A stretch of 64,000 nucleotides of DNA, taken from Morella rubra (taxonomy: Eukaryota > Streptophyta > Magnoliopsida > Fagales > Myricaceae). The notes under the pieces are model-generated. The model had not been told where the DNA came from and did not search any database. It saw only the letters and a list, made by a program, of their open reading frames with translations. A program made the translations under genes and the position numbers. Of the stretch, positions 32,906 through 44,783 are shown one piece after another. Where the stretch lies: NCBI GenBank assembly GCA_003952965.2, contig CM025850.1, positions 6,498,125 to 6,562,124 on the forward strand, in the 5' to 3' direction. Positions within the stretch are counted from its first letter, which is position 1. Each line of letters opens with the position of its first letter.

Positions 32906-35360
32906 CAACACGACAAAATTTGCTTCTTGGGAGTTGGGACGGATTTTTCCGTTTCAAAAAATCTGAAGTTTATCCCAAAAACGTTTTTGGAGGGATTAGT
33001 CTGTCGCGCCAACTCTCTTAACAATTCCGTTACAAAAGATTTTTTTAGACGGAACAAAAGGTACCCTTCCAAGACGGGTATAGTTCTGTCCCAAAATAAT
33101 ATTATTCGTTCGAACCCTGTAGAATAGAAAGTAGAAGTAAATGTTCGAACTTACAACACTTATGTGAAACATTCAATCGACTTCCAACGATAAATTTAAA
33201 TCTCTAAGATAAGGAAAATAATCATTTGAACAAAAATAATATTGTGACATTCTATGTTTTGGATACTGTTACAACGTTTTGTGCCACAAACTTTTCCAGT
33301 GTTTCCGACAAAATAAAAATTCTCATTTGAACACATTCTATATACGTTCCAACAAATAGCGTTATAGTCGTTCGATATCCAGATCAGGCATTTAGACAAA
33401 CAAAAAAATTAGTCTTCGAACATTTAACGAACAAAAATGTTGAATCGTTTGAATCTGATCGAACGTCGAGATGCACACATTTGTCCAGATGCTAAATTTA
33501 ACGTTGGAACAGATTCCTTTTCATTTTTCTTTTTAAATTAAAAAATTACTAAAAAATTATTTTAAAAAGGAATTAAATAACAACTTTATTAACAAAATGT
33601 AATCTTAAATAATTAATCACAATATTCGGAAAAACATTGAAACCATTAAAATATAATACACAATAAAACAAATAGTTTGTCTTGCCCGTGACGGTGAGTC
33701 TAAACTGCTTCAAGACTTTTTTTAACTCATTGTGCATCATCTTCTTCCTAAATCAGAAATTGTAATTAATATAACGCTTAAATAATTGACAAAAATAATA
33801 ATTAAAAAAAGCGAGCTGAATAAAAAATATGTAGAACTTACCTATACAACTACTCAATGTCATTCTCACGAAGGTACTCCAATCTTCAATTTGGAAAAAG
33901 CTAAGGCCCTAGACAAGGCTGATACAGGGGAATGATTATATCTAACATGTTTACACCGATCGAACGTATTGTTCTCGTTCGAACACGTTCAAAATGTTTT
34001 TATTTTATTTTTAAAGGAAATTAAAAGTTCTACATTCTACACGACAAATCTAAATAAAAGGTCCTCGGCCTCGAGTAGTTTTGCATCACCGTAACAATTT
34101 TAAGATCTAAAAGAAAATAATAGAGAAAATAACAAAAATTAATCCAACATTATCCAAACCATCGTCTTTCATTGTATGGAAAGAAATAGAGAGCAATACC
34201 CTAGTCAGTAGGGTTGGACTTCTGAAAACCTTTTGGCCACACATCAGACTTACATAACAGTTCCTTTTATGCTCTAGTTTGAAAGGAAGCAAATTTGATG
34301 CCATAATTATTTTGCCCAGAACTGCATTGTAAGTCTAATGTGTGGCCAAAAAAATTTTAGAAGTCCAGTACTACTAACCAGAGTATTGCTCTTTATTTCT
34401 TTCCATAGAATAAAAGATGGGTTTGGAAAATGTTGGATCAACTTTTATTATTCTATTCAATAGTTTCCTTTGGATGTTAATATTGTTACGGTGATGCAAA
34501 TCTTTTTTAGGCCCAACACCGTTAATTTAGATTTGTTGTGCAAAATGTAAAACTTCTATTTTTCCTAAAAAACTTAAAAACATTCGAACGAAGACAATAC
34601 GTTCGAACGTGATTGTCATCCCTACAAATTTAAAATTTCAGCAACATCATTTGAAAGAAACTTTTGGAGAGTTTGAATGCTGTGGAAAACTCACGAAAAT
34701 AACCGACCCAAAAACTCTCAATCAATCCCCAAAACATGTTTTTTTACTCTTAAACATGCATTCAACACCCCTAAATACATATGAAACTAACATGAGCATT
34801 TAAACATCAATTTCGTCCACCAATTCAAAAGCCACAATAATTAAAAAAAAAATCTATATCAAAAAAACTAATAAATTCATTGATTAAGTTGATCAAACTC
34901 ACCTCCAAAACACAAGCAAGCTCCATTTGAGTATTTTCCTATAACAATAAGACAAAAAAAGAAAGAAATAATGTAAAAAAAAAAAAAAAAAAGGGCAAAT
35001 TTGTAGTGTTTTGAGAGTTTGGGCGAAATAAGTCTCACGGTTTCGTCTATGATATTTGAGTTTGGAGAGTCCGTTCGAATGCTCTTGGTTCGGTTAGAAC
35101 GATAAGCCAAAAAGAGACAGAAAAAATTGCGTGCATACTTACCCATTCGAACTAGGTTTTTAGACGTCTGAACGTGAATTTTTCATTTGAACGGCGTCAT
35201 TTATTTTCATTTGAACAGCGTCGTTTGTTTCCAAATACTGTTTGAACATTGATTGGATAACGAAACAACGTCGTTTCTTATTTTTTAACGTTCAAACGAT
35301 ACATTTTATGTTCGAACGTGTTAGTGTCTTTTTGTTATTGGCAAAATTCGGTGTCCAAAT
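32906..35360. mobile_element. CACTA-like element T2, degenerate
   Basis: The left end CAACACGACAAAATTTGC (degenerate CACTACAACAAAATTTGC) follows GGCTTCGA, the site seen at 1320. Subterminal TCCCAAAAACG, CCAACTCTCTTAACAA and TTCCGTTACAAAAGA match 44784-44990 and 60420-60569. TTCGAACG motifs recur at 33110-33480, 33960-34000, 34580-34610 and 35150-35330. An inverted repeat at 34110-34300 and 34310-34490 (GGTTGGACTTCTGAAAACC and its partner) lies inside. The right end is not clear; no transposase seen. Confidence 0.55.
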
Positions 35361-35984
35361 ATGTCCTAATTGAGTTTTAATTTGTTATGCTTGTTTGGTT
35401 GAAGTGTTCAAGATATTAAAGAAGTTTCTCAATTGACATCCAACGGTTTTAATAAAACCTTCCTTGTTAAGCAACATCTGACTGTTGTAAAAAAAACTCT
35501 ACCTTTTAGAGCCTTATATATAGAAAAACTTAGGGGTTCTCTCACGAGTCTCATTGAGTTATTGCAGTCCACCTCAAAACTCTAGAAAGGGTATTCTTGA
35601 GCTCCTAAAGCCTCCATTTGATAGAGAAAAACTTCCAGAGATTTAGAACCTCAATTGACTAGTTTTTTCATTATATTCATTTACCTTCATGAAGCTTTCA
35701 AAGTGTTGAAGGGTTATTGAAAAAACTCACAATTATTTGTTGTGTTTGTCAATATGCATTATTTTAAAATTTATTTCCTTTTGTTGCTCTCTCAATTCCA
35801 ATGCCATTCAAACCACTTGATGGATTCATTTATCTTTCTAAAATTTATTTATTTTAATGACATTTTAATGTAGATTTGGATGAGACCTTGTTGGGGTTCC
35901 CACATTAAGCTTTTGTGCCCCATTGTTACGAGGACTGATTAAAGGTGATGTACGTGTCGGTTTGACAAAATTGGCACTGGCACC
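35361..35984. other. No gene recognised
   Basis: AT-rich with a CTTATATATAGAAAAAC-type TATA context near 35513. The 35870-35935 part repeats the block at 19080-19150 from the palindrome's outer arm, another sign of shared segmental history. Confidence 0.4.
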
Positions 35985-36220
35985 GTTAATCTAAACCATT
36001 GCATAAGCCAAGTGATGAGCAAACAACCTGCCTGGTGTTTCCTATATGTTAACTGTAGAGCCAATATGTTTGCTCACATTGTAGTCCAATGGGCAGCCGG
36101 GATATGTTGGAAGGCAATTATATTCCCCCACATCTTGTATTCTTGCACAACGTTTGACAAGTGATAACCCAAGATTTCCACCTTGAGTGTCAGGTTTTAA
36201 TGAAATTTCATGTTTGCTTG
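35985..36220 (+). pseudogene. LINE RNase H tail
   Basis: NMFAHIVVQWAAGICWKAII, ending TTFDK and stop, then a 3' UTR containing TTTTAATGAAATTTCATG. This is only the end of a LINE ORF2, directly next to the 3' flank of LOR-J. Confidence 0.55.
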
Positions 36221-36554
36221 GGGGAAAATAAAACTGATGAATAATTGGAGCTTGGAAGAAGAAGAATTTATCATCTCCAAAAAAGTCAAAATTTTCTAAA
36301 TCCATTAATTTGTTACAAGAAAACAAATAATGAACGAAATAATCTCTGATAATCACCTACCCACCCACAAAGAGAAAACTAAAACAGCAGAAGGGGCCGA
36401 AACAATTTCGATCAAAGCCAAACTTATATGTACAGCGCCATTACATCCAACAAAAAAATTGTTTCCGCTCCTATATAATAAGAGTTGGGGCCAAGTCCAG
36501 TTATTGCTGCTAGCTAATAGTTACCCGCCTGGCTTATTTCTCCATTTGTGTGTG

Positions 36555-37664
36555 TCATCCTAAACGAGAGGACGCAGGCTTGCTGATTTCATCAAGAATT
36601 ACAATAAGCGCAACTATGAACGCATAATCGACGTTAGGAGACACCGTCACCATGAAATTATCCTTCCCAAAGAAGAAGCTTTGAGCTGTTTGCTTCTTTT
36701 GCATCTGAAATTACCCCGATGATCAATTGAATCAAACAATAGTTTTGAACTTTTTTTCCAGATTTATCGATGCAGAATGGAATTGCCAAATCACAACATG
36801 CGTGAAGTATGACGAATAATCTTGAAAGTGTGTTGACTATCTTACCTTGGCGATGACCGTGGAAGAGTCTCCAGCACAAATGACGCAGGACTTTGCATAA
36901 CAGCCTGCATCAATCTTGATATCACAAACCTCCATTGTGTTGTGCGCAAAAAATACATCTAGTTTAGTTTTCCATTAGAACATGGAATGTTCTTAGCGCT
37001 GAAGAGCAGATCTCTAGAGTCCGTGCTTTCCCCCCTGAAAACTAGCCACCTGCTATGTGAAGTAATTGCCTGCATACACGAATTAGAAGTTGAGTACAAA
37101 TAATCCATCAGAGCATAACATACAACAAAAGTAACTTTCTCACGGCCAAATTCCTCTGTCAATAGAGTAGGCCGATCACGAACGCTACAGGTGTGGTAGC
37201 GATCCTAGTCAGGGAAGCTAAGACGGCGATTCGCATATGGGTAGCAAGAAAGCGCTTATGCCCCGATGGAAGTAAGAAATGAAAAGGTCTTTTCCGAAAA
37301 TCGGAAAAAGTGATTCATTTTTTTCATTTATACGAATAGCTGGCAGCCGGCAGGGACATGGGCACCCAGCTTGCTCGCTCGGAATAAATAAGTCGGCACT
37401 CGGAGGTTGTCAAATTACCTTTGGCTTTAAAGTAACTATGGGATTCCCGGCAGCATCCACTATGACTCGACGCATAGTATTGAAGAATAAGATGACTGGT
37501 TTTACTTTTAAAATGATGTTACCATTAGCATCTGTGACGGCAAAGGTGCCACCAAAGGCCAGAACTATCCTGACAATTGAAAGCTCCACGGGCTGAGGAA
37601 CACAGTACTGGGGGCTAATCACCGCAAGGGGAGTAGCAAGTGGTACATCACTCGGTTGTGCCAT
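36555..37664 (-). pseudogene. LOR-J: LURP-one-related gene with exon 2 frameshift
   Basis: Exon 1 (37664-37419, 82 codons, MAQPSDVPLATPLAVISPQY onward, ending VTLKPK) and exon 3 (36704-36555, 49 codons plus stop, MQKKQTAQSFFFGKDNFMVT onward) are open. Exon 2 (37069-36846) is 224 bp: a 3-bp loss keeps frame, but a 1-bp loss (AAGAACATTCC against AAGAGACATTCC in LOR-K) leads to TAG soon after. It also has GTGG CTAGTTTT where LOR-K has CGAGTTTT. It is a tandem duplicate of LOR-K, about 3.66 kb away. The end of exon 3 differs from LOR-K. Confidence 0.83.
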
Positions 37665-37780
37665 GCGTGTTCGAAGTTGCTGGAAACGAATGCAACTCTA
37701 GTTTTTGCCGATATGTCCGTTCTAAGGGTTCTTATTTGCAATGAAGGCTTTTCATCGCGGGCATGAAATACCGAAGGAAA

Positions 37781-37788
37781 TATATAAA
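37781..37788 (-). promoter_or_regulatory. TATA box of LOR-J
   Basis: On -, TTTATATATTT lies about 120 bp before the ATG and fits TATAWAW. LOR-K has TTTATATTT at the corresponding place. Confidence 0.45.
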
Positions 37789-37899
37789 CGCGTAAAGTCT
37801 CTCAAAGAAGTTCAGGTACCGGGTCAATTACGGAGGCAAATGTCTGCCAATAATATATGGGTAACCAAGATAAGAGGAAGGAAGACATGTGGCTAAGGG

Positions 37900-38439
37900 A
37901 ATTGAAAGCATCTTCCTTCAGATTGGTAAGGATATTTGTGCCATGGCCCATGGGTTTGCGAAGTTGCGGGTAATGAAGCCGCTCTAGCTCTTGGCGATGT
38001 GTCCATCTTGTAGGGTTCTTATTTGAAGCACTTCGTCTTTTTTTTTTTGTTTGGGGGCGGCACGAAAATCCAAAGGTGTTGGTTTAGCGTCTCAAAGAAA
38101 TGTTCAGAGACTGGGTCAATTAAGAGGGCGAAGCTAGATTCAAACTTCTAATTAGAATGAACTAGATTTCTTGTCGCATTAATAATTGGTCTAATCAATT
38201 GTTGTGCTCAAAAAAAAAAAACTATGGTCCAATGCGTTGTTAAGGATGATAAATGAATCAAAAGTGTGGAATATGATTAATCAGATTTGAGTATTTTTTT
38301 TGTTTTTCTTTTTTTTTTCTAAATAAAGAACTGAGTCCAAACCTATAAGTTTAAGTTTTTAGATTGAGTGGTGTTATGTTTACATGTTGTTCCAATCAAC
38401 ATTACATATAACCTCGGTTAACAATCTGATTTCTAGCTG
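37900..38439. other. LOR-J upstream region, no gene
   Basis: 37900-37970 repeats near 41570-41640 upstream of LOR-K. From 38040 it is low-complexity A/T sequence without features. Confidence 0.4.
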
Positions 38440-38930
38440 TCCATTTGGCTAACGAATGGGCCATCTTGTTACGTTTCCTTGGTGCCCATTGACATTCCCA
38501 TTAAGGCTGGTCTCGTAAGATTGCTTCGATTTCCTTTGCATCTTCTTGAATCAGACTTTCCTACAAGAACTCCTGTTCAGAAATTGCTCTGCAAGTAAGG
38601 AGAGAATCTCCTTCAATAATCAATTTTTTTTTCTGCTTCAGGGAGCCATGTGACATGATAACATTGCTGCCTTCATTTCTGCTACGAAGGGATTGGAATA
38701 TTGCACATAATCAGCCCAAGCATGCATCAAATTTTCCTCATGGTCTCTGCCTGCTGCTGCCAGATAACAATATTGCCTATGCCATCATAATTCAACTTCC
38801 AAGTCCCTTGGGGAGGTGGCATCCATCTGATCTTGATATTGATTTCTGTTTGAGCCCACTAGCCCAGGCCTGCCAATGTTCCTTGTATCTCCTCTTCACT
38901 GTCTGTTCCAGAATTAAAGGATATATGGGT
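38440..38930 (-). pseudogene. LINE RNase H remnant (reverse)
   Basis: Read on -: HWQAWASGLKQKSISRSDGC, then after broken frames LIIEGDSLLTCRAISEQEFL, EIEAILRDQP and CQWAPRKRNKMAHSLAKW, the RNase H C-terminal motif. It carries stops. Confidence 0.7.
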
Positions 38931-39039
38931 ACCCAAGATAAGGAGGAAGACATGTTGCTAAGGATATTTGAAATTGAAAGCATCTTACTTTAGATTGGTC
39001 ATATTCAATGGCTTAATTTCCACATGGAAATGGAAGATG

Positions 39040-39479
39040 TCTTCAAAAAATGATCCACGTCGTGGTCAAATGCCTTGTTTTCTTCTTTATTTCTTTCCTT
39101 CCTAGCTTCCTTTTTTCCTTTTTCTTTGGCTCAACAGTCCGACCTCCTCGAACCACATCTGGCAGCATATTGGTTAAAAATCTCTGTGGTTGTCGGTGGG
39201 GGATGTTGAACGACTCGCTGTCCTTGACATGATAATTCCAAAATTAAATCATTCCCTTTGCGCTCTCAGTACCAAGTGCATTTGAAGCAGAATGACTCGA
39301 GTTATTCCTTCACCAAGTTTCTAAGAAGCTGAGATTTTCGTTGAGTAGATTCCTGAGCCAAAGATATTGGTACTGCTAATAGATATTACATCATGGCGGT
39401 TCATATTGCCAATCAACTTCCCATATTTCCCTTGTGATAATATTCACAGGGATACGATCAAATATCTGAATTCTGGCTC
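39040..39479. other. No gene recognised
   Basis: Includes a T/C-rich stretch (39080-39130) and no domain-bearing frame. Confidence 0.35.
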
Positions 39480-39730
39480 TTTTTGGGTAATAAATGGGCC
39501 AAATTGTTTCGCTTCCTTGGTGCCCATTGTCATTCCAATTGAGGCTGCTCTCGTAATATTGCTCTGATTTCCTCTGCCTCTTCTTGGATCAGACTTTCCT
39601 GCAAGAACTCCTGTTCAGAAACTGCCCTGCAAGTAAGGAGGAAATCTCCTTGAATAATTGATTTTTTCTGCTTCAGGGCACAGGCCATGTTACACTCTAA
39701 CATTGCAGTCTTCATGCACCTTACTAAGAG
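39480..39730 (-). pseudogene. LINE RNase H fragment (reverse)
   Basis: Open on - for most of its length: MACALKQKKSIIQGDFLLTC, RAVSEQEFLQESLIQEEAEE, ILREQPQLEWQWAPRKRNN. Same subfamily as 38440-38930; only the second half of the RNase H domain remains. Confidence 0.68.
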
Positions 39731-40202
39731 ACAGATACACAAGACTTTGATAGCAGTAGGTATTATAGCAATCTTGAATATAACTTGAACTTAAGGAAAA
39801 CAGAGGAGCTGAAGGAACAGCTAGGGGATGGAAACGAGTTATTTGACTAGTTTTTTTCCAAAAAAATGTCGGTGCTGCAACTTCAGCAAACAAATATGAA
39901 CCATGCGATAAGATACATTCACAATAATGCAGAAAAAATCCCAATCCATTCATTCGTTTCAAGAAAACAAATAAGAACGAAATAATCTCGGATAATCACC
40001 TACCCACCCACAGAGAGAAAACTAAAACAGCAGAAGGGGCCGAAACAATTTCGATCAAGCCAAACTTATATGTACAGCGCCATTACATCCAACAAACAAA
40101 TTGTTTCCGCTCCTATATATTAACAGTTGGGGCCAAGTCCAATTCTTGCTGCTAGCTAATAGTTACCCGCCCGGCTTATTTCTCCATTTGTGTGTGTCGT
40201 CC

Positions 40203-41326
40203 TTAACCAGAGGACGTGCTTGCAGCCGCAGGCTTGCTGATTTCGTCAAGAATTACAATAAGCGCAACTATGAACGCATAATCGACGTTAGGAGACACCG
40301 TCACCATGAAATTATCCTTCCCAAAGAAGAAGCTTTGAGCTGTTTGTTTCTTATGCATCTGAAATTACCAGGATGATCAATTGAATCAGACAAATAGTTT
40401 TGAACTTTTTTTTCCAGATTTATCGATGCAGAATGGATAGCCAAATGACAACACGCGTGAAGTGTGATGAATAATCTTGAAAATGTGTTGACTATCTTAC
40501 CTTCGCGATGACCGTGGAAGAGTCTCCAGCACAAATGACACAGGACTTTGCATACCAGCCTGCATTAATCTTGATATCGCAAACCTTCTCCAGTGTGTTG
40601 TGCGCAAAAAATACATCTAGTTTAGTTTTCCACTGGAACATGGAATGTCTCTTAGCGCTGAAGAGCAGATCTCTAGAGTCCGTGCTTTCCCCCCTGAAAA
40701 CTCGCCACCTGCTATGTGAAGTAATTGCCTGCATACACGAATTAGAAGTTGAATACAACTAATCCATCAGAGCATAACATACAACAAAAGTAACTTTCTC
40801 ACGGCCAAATTCCTCTGTCAATAGAGTAGGCCGATCTCGAACGCTACAGATGTGGGAGCGATCCTGGTCAGGGAAGCTAAGACGGCGACTCGCATATGGG
40901 TAGCAAGAAAGCGCTTATGCTCCGATGGTAGAAAGAAATGAAATGGTCTTTTTCGAAAATCGGAAAAACTGATTTATTTTTTTCATTTATACGAATAGCT
41001 GGCAGCCGGCAGGGACATGGGCACCCAGCTTGCTCGCTCGGAACAAATAAATCGGCACTCTGAGGTTGTCAAATTACCTTTTGCTTTAAAGTAACTATGG
41101 GATTCCCGGCAGCATCCACTATGACTCGACGCGAAGTATTGAAGAATAAGATGACTGGTTTTACTTTTAAAATGATGTTGCCATTAGCATCTAAGACGGC
41201 AAAGGTGCCACCACCAAAGGCCAGAACTTTCCTGACAATTGAAAGCTCCACGGGGTGAGGAACACAGAACTGGGGGCTAATCACCGAAAGGGGAGTAGCG
41301 AGTGGTACATCACTCGGTTGTGCCAT
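40203..41326 (-). CDS. LOR-K: intact LURP-one-related protein, 210 aa
   Basis: The only complete LOR gene here. Exon 1 41326-41078 (83 codons, MAQPSDVPLATPLSVISPQF onward, ending VTLKQK), exon 2 40728-40501 (76 codons, AITSHSRWRVFRGESTDSRD onward, ending STVIAK), exon 3 40358-40203 (51 codons plus TAA, MHKKQTAQSFFFGKDNFMVT onward). Introns (349 and 142 bp) are GT-AG and phase 0. Family hallmarks are VDAAGNPIVTL in exon 1, RWRVFRGESTDSRDLLFS and CAGDSSTVIA in exon 2, GKDNFMVTV..DYAFIVALIVILDEI in exon 3. LOR (DUF567) proteins are small tubby-C-like barrels, cytosolic or membrane associated, with no known enzyme activity; Arabidopsis LURP1 supports basal defence. The last hydrophobic segment is the barrel-filling helix, not a signal peptide. 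Length is normal for the family. Closest type: LURP-one-related 15-like. Confidence 0.9.
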
Positions 41327-41426
41327 GCGTGTTCGAAGTGCACTATAGTTTTTGCCGATATGTCCGTTTCTAAGGGTTCTTATTTGCAATGGAGGCCTTT
41401 CTTTGCGGGCACGAAATTCCGAAGGA

Positions 41427-41434
41427 AATATAAA
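41427..41434 (-). promoter_or_regulatory. TATA-like box of LOR-K
   Basis: On -, GTTTATATTTCC about 100 bp before the ATG, collinear with the better TATA of LOR-J. Weak but in the expected position. Confidence 0.35.
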
Positions 41435-41654
41435 CACGCGTAAAACAGTACAAGTCTCAAAGAAAAGTTCAAGTGACCGGGTCAATTAAGTAGGCAAATG
41501 TCTGCCAATAATATGTATAATATATTTGGGTAACCAAGATAAGGACGAAGAAGACATGTTGCTAAGGATATTTGAAAGCATCTTCCTTTAGATTGGTAAG
41601 GATATTTGTGCCATGGCCCATGGGTTTACGAAGTTGCCGTGCCATGGGCCATGG

Positions 41655-41960
41655 CATAGGCATTCACAAGCCATGTGACATGACATCACTGCTGCCTTCA
41701 TTTTTGCTACGAAGGGATTGGAATGTTGCACATAATCAGTCCAAGCATGCATCAAATTTTCCTCATGGTATCTGCCTACCTCTGCCAGATAAGAATATTG
41801 CCTATGCCATCATGATTCAACGTCCAAGTCCCTTGGGGAGGTGGCATCGATCTGATCTTGATATTGATTTCTGTTTCAGCCCACTAGCCCAGGCCTGCCA
41901 ATGTTCCTTGTATCTCCTCTCCATTGTCTGTACCAGAATTAAGGAATGGCTTGATACTTT
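41655..41960 (-). pseudogene. LINE RNase H remnant (reverse)
   Basis: Duplicate of 38640-38930 and 29690-29930. Read on - it encodes the HWQAWASGLKQKSIS region and following broken RNase H start. It borders the upstream side of LOR-K. Confidence 0.6.
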
Positions 41961-41999
41961 GATGAACTACTTGATTTCTGCAATACCAAATGGCATATA

Positions 42000-43100
42000 A
42001 AGCAATATTTTAACCCATTCTCCAGTTGTTTGCCCATTAAAAGTAATTTATCCAACGGTCAATAGGCTTCCCTCAATAGTATCTTGGGCCTTGACCCGGA
42101 TAACATGCAGTGCTCCCTTCGTAACCAGGAGGAGGAATCCCTGGGTCTAGAGCATATTTTCTTTGAATGCCCTTTCGCTAGAATAGTTTGGAGAGAATCC
42201 CTTTAGCTCCTCAAAATCCATGCAAATATGCAATGGAAGATCGAACTATTGGTGAATGGTGAAAGTAAAGTAACTCTAGATGCTCAAGCAACCCTGGTAC
42301 TACCAAAGGAGCACGGGCAAATTTTTGCTAGATTTTTAATGGACGCTATCAGATTTACTCGGAACCAAATTGCGCACTGTAGATCACCTCTGGACGTGAT
42401 TGTGCTAATCCACTGTGTCAAAAATCTGTATTGTGAGCCCCGCTGCACCAGGATGCTTGGCAGACAATTTCCAAGCCAATGCGCATTCAACGGATGCTAC
42501 CGGCAGAGATTGTGTGGAAAATCAACTTTGACGTGGCCATCCGTAAAAGCTACACACTGGCTGCTGCATTTTGCAGAGAGTCAGCAGGAAAGTTACTCTG
42601 TTTGGACAAAGAGCTTCCCTCCAGGCTCCCCCATTTCTTGGTGAAGCCAGGTCGAGCAGCTTTGTAAGCTGTTCAGGAGGCACAATTTCTTGGTTAGGAA
42701 GATATTACATTGGAAGGAGATAATGAAGTTGTATGCAACGCTATCAAAGATCCAAGGGCGTGCACGGATTGGCAAATAGAGCTAGTGGTCTCTGACATTC
42801 ACCAACTGATGAGCAAACAATCTGCACTTGTTTCCACCTTGAGTGTCACAGGTTTTGATGGAAGAGGATTTTTCAGTGCACTTGGCAGACCCAGCTCAGG
42901 TGAGGCCTTACACACTGAAATGAGGTCTAGTAGTAAAAAGACTCGAAGTGGGTCCATGGGCAGATTTCTAAAGATCTACTCGTCTGTAGGGTCATGTCTC
43001 ATTGGCCAAAAAAGCACATCAGTCTGCAGAGAGACCTACTCTCACTGACAGCTAGTCAGCCCATTCCGTGCATAATAAGGAAATGACCAATCTTCTGTAA
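42000..43100 (+). pseudogene. LINE zf-RVT and RNase H remnant (forward)
   Basis: Near-duplicate of 29990-30930. It contains EHIFFECPFARIVWRES (zinc-region end), MDAIRFTRNQIAHCR, WKINFDVAIRKSYTLAAAFC with the catalytic Asp, RESAGKLLCLDKELPSRLPH, and EGDNEVVCNAI. Frames are broken several times. Confidence 0.7.
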
Positions 43101-43795
43101 AAGAGCTCGCTGGGTACGCAGGGAGGGAGATATGAACGGTAATTACAAAATTACATTTTTTTCTCTTCTTTCTCTTCATTTGGATAGGGGACTAATTTGA
43201 GCTTTGGAAGTTGATCCACTGGGCAGCCCAGCTCACCATTTTCTCAATTTTGTAGGTTCTTCTCCGTTCTTCGCATTGGGTCTCTAGCCCAGTTCCCTCG
43301 AGCTCCCTGCCTAGTGGATCTTGTGATAAGCCATAGAAATGTGGCCTCATCAGTTTTAATGAAATTCCAAGTGTGCTTGGGGAAAACAAACTTATGAATA
43401 ATTGGAACTTGGAAGGAAGAAGAATTCATCATCTCCGGTTTGACTCCATATTCCCATCTTCCCCTCTTGTGCCAGAGCATCAACTGATCATGTGGATTCA
43501 ATCTCTCTTGCATTTTGATTAGACAATGATGAGTATGAATAGCCATACCGGAAGATCTTTCTCCCCACTTATACAAGACCATTAGAAAATGGTGATATTT
43601 TGAGGCATCACAAATTCTTGAATGATATCCAACATGAGGATAAAAGACACGTTAAAAGTAGATCACTCATCTTTCCTTCTCTCTCTTCATATTCTCCGAT
43701 TATTATCAAAATGCCACTCAACTTTCTTTTACCTGCAAAGGTTCTTCTTCTCCTCTCTTTTTGCCTCCAAAGATCATGATACTTCGTATTTTTTT
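43101..43795. other. No gene recognised; LOR-flank-like tail
   Basis: A 112-codon reading frame on - (43582-43244) carries no domain I recognise and overlaps sequence repeated at 30900-31050. The last part (TTTTTGCCTCCAAAGATCAT) is the shared LOR flank. Confidence 0.4.
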
Positions 43796-44180
43796 GGAGT
43801 AAACACATTTTTCACCCACAAACTACCATTGGTTTTGCACTTTGCACTCTAAACTACCATTTGTTTTGCACTTTGCACTCTAAACTACCACTTTTGTAAC
43901 ATTTCACCCTGTAATTACCAATCTTAGACATTATGCACCATCAGACAAGGTATTGTTGTCAATTCGTTAAATTTTTGGGGGCACTATTATCAAACAGAGG
44001 ATGCAAAGTATCAAATTGGTAGTTGGAGGGTGCAAAATGTCTAAAAATTTGACAAAATGTGCAAAGTGTCTAAGATTAGTAGTAAAATAGTGAAATGTTA
44101 CAAAAGTGGTAGTTTAGGATGCAAAGTGTAAAAGTCATCGTAGTTTGAGGGTAAAAAGTATATATATTTACCCCAATTTT
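43796..44180. mobile_element. Foldback MITE-like element
   Basis: Left GGAGTAAACACATTTTTCAC with CCCACAAACTACC is mirrored by right GTAGTTTGAGGGTAAAAAG and TATATATTTACCCC. Internal AAACTACCACTTTTGTAACA occurs in both orientations. About 385 bp, noncoding. Confidence 0.5.
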
Positions 44181-44783
44181 GTATCTTGTAAAAATTTCAT
44201 TCACCACATTTGACACAACATCATGACATAGATAAGAGAATTGTGCAATATCCTTGGTTGTGCACTTTAATAAAATAATTCGAAAAATCTTGGAAGCATT
44301 CTCATTACATTCCACAAAGGAAACATATATAGTTAATTACCACCCACCATGACCCCTAGCTTCTTTATATATATAGTGTGTCATGTTTGGTTATAAAAAA
44401 AATTTCAACCTTTTAAGAAATTTTTTCAAAAACTTAAAAATTTTACAACTAAACATCAAAATCTCAAAATTTTCAAATATTTCAACAACTTTTCACACAA
44501 ACTTCAATAATTTTTCATAAAAAAAAAATACTTCAAATTTGTTGTCTACTTATTTTTTTAATAAACTCTATTATTTTCTTTATTAAAATTTCTTCAAATT
44601 TCATCTTTCCTTACTTTTAACAAAATCCGATAAAAAAGTATCTACAATCAAATTTTTTGAACTTTTTCACCAATTTTTTACAAACCCTGTAACTCTCAAA
44701 AAAATTTCCTACAAATTCAAAATTTTTACTTGATAAGCATCACTGCGTAATCTCTTAATTTAGTCCTAATGTGTTAGCCTGGC
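44181..44783 (-). repeat. LOR downstream flank without its gene
   Basis: Collinear on - with 580-1010 after LOR-A. It continues on the far side of T3 at 48544-48640. So a LOR flank was present here before T3 inserted, but the exons are gone, cut by the palindrome centre. Confidence 0.6.

Noticed and set aside
28920..35330. TTCGAA-containing words considered as tRNA T-loops
   Set aside because: No cloverleaf stems or anticodon arms could be formed around any of them.
43244..43582. A 112-codon reverse frame as a possible gene
   Set aside because: No recognisable domain, and the underlying DNA is part of the repeated LINE/LOR flank seen also near 31 kb.
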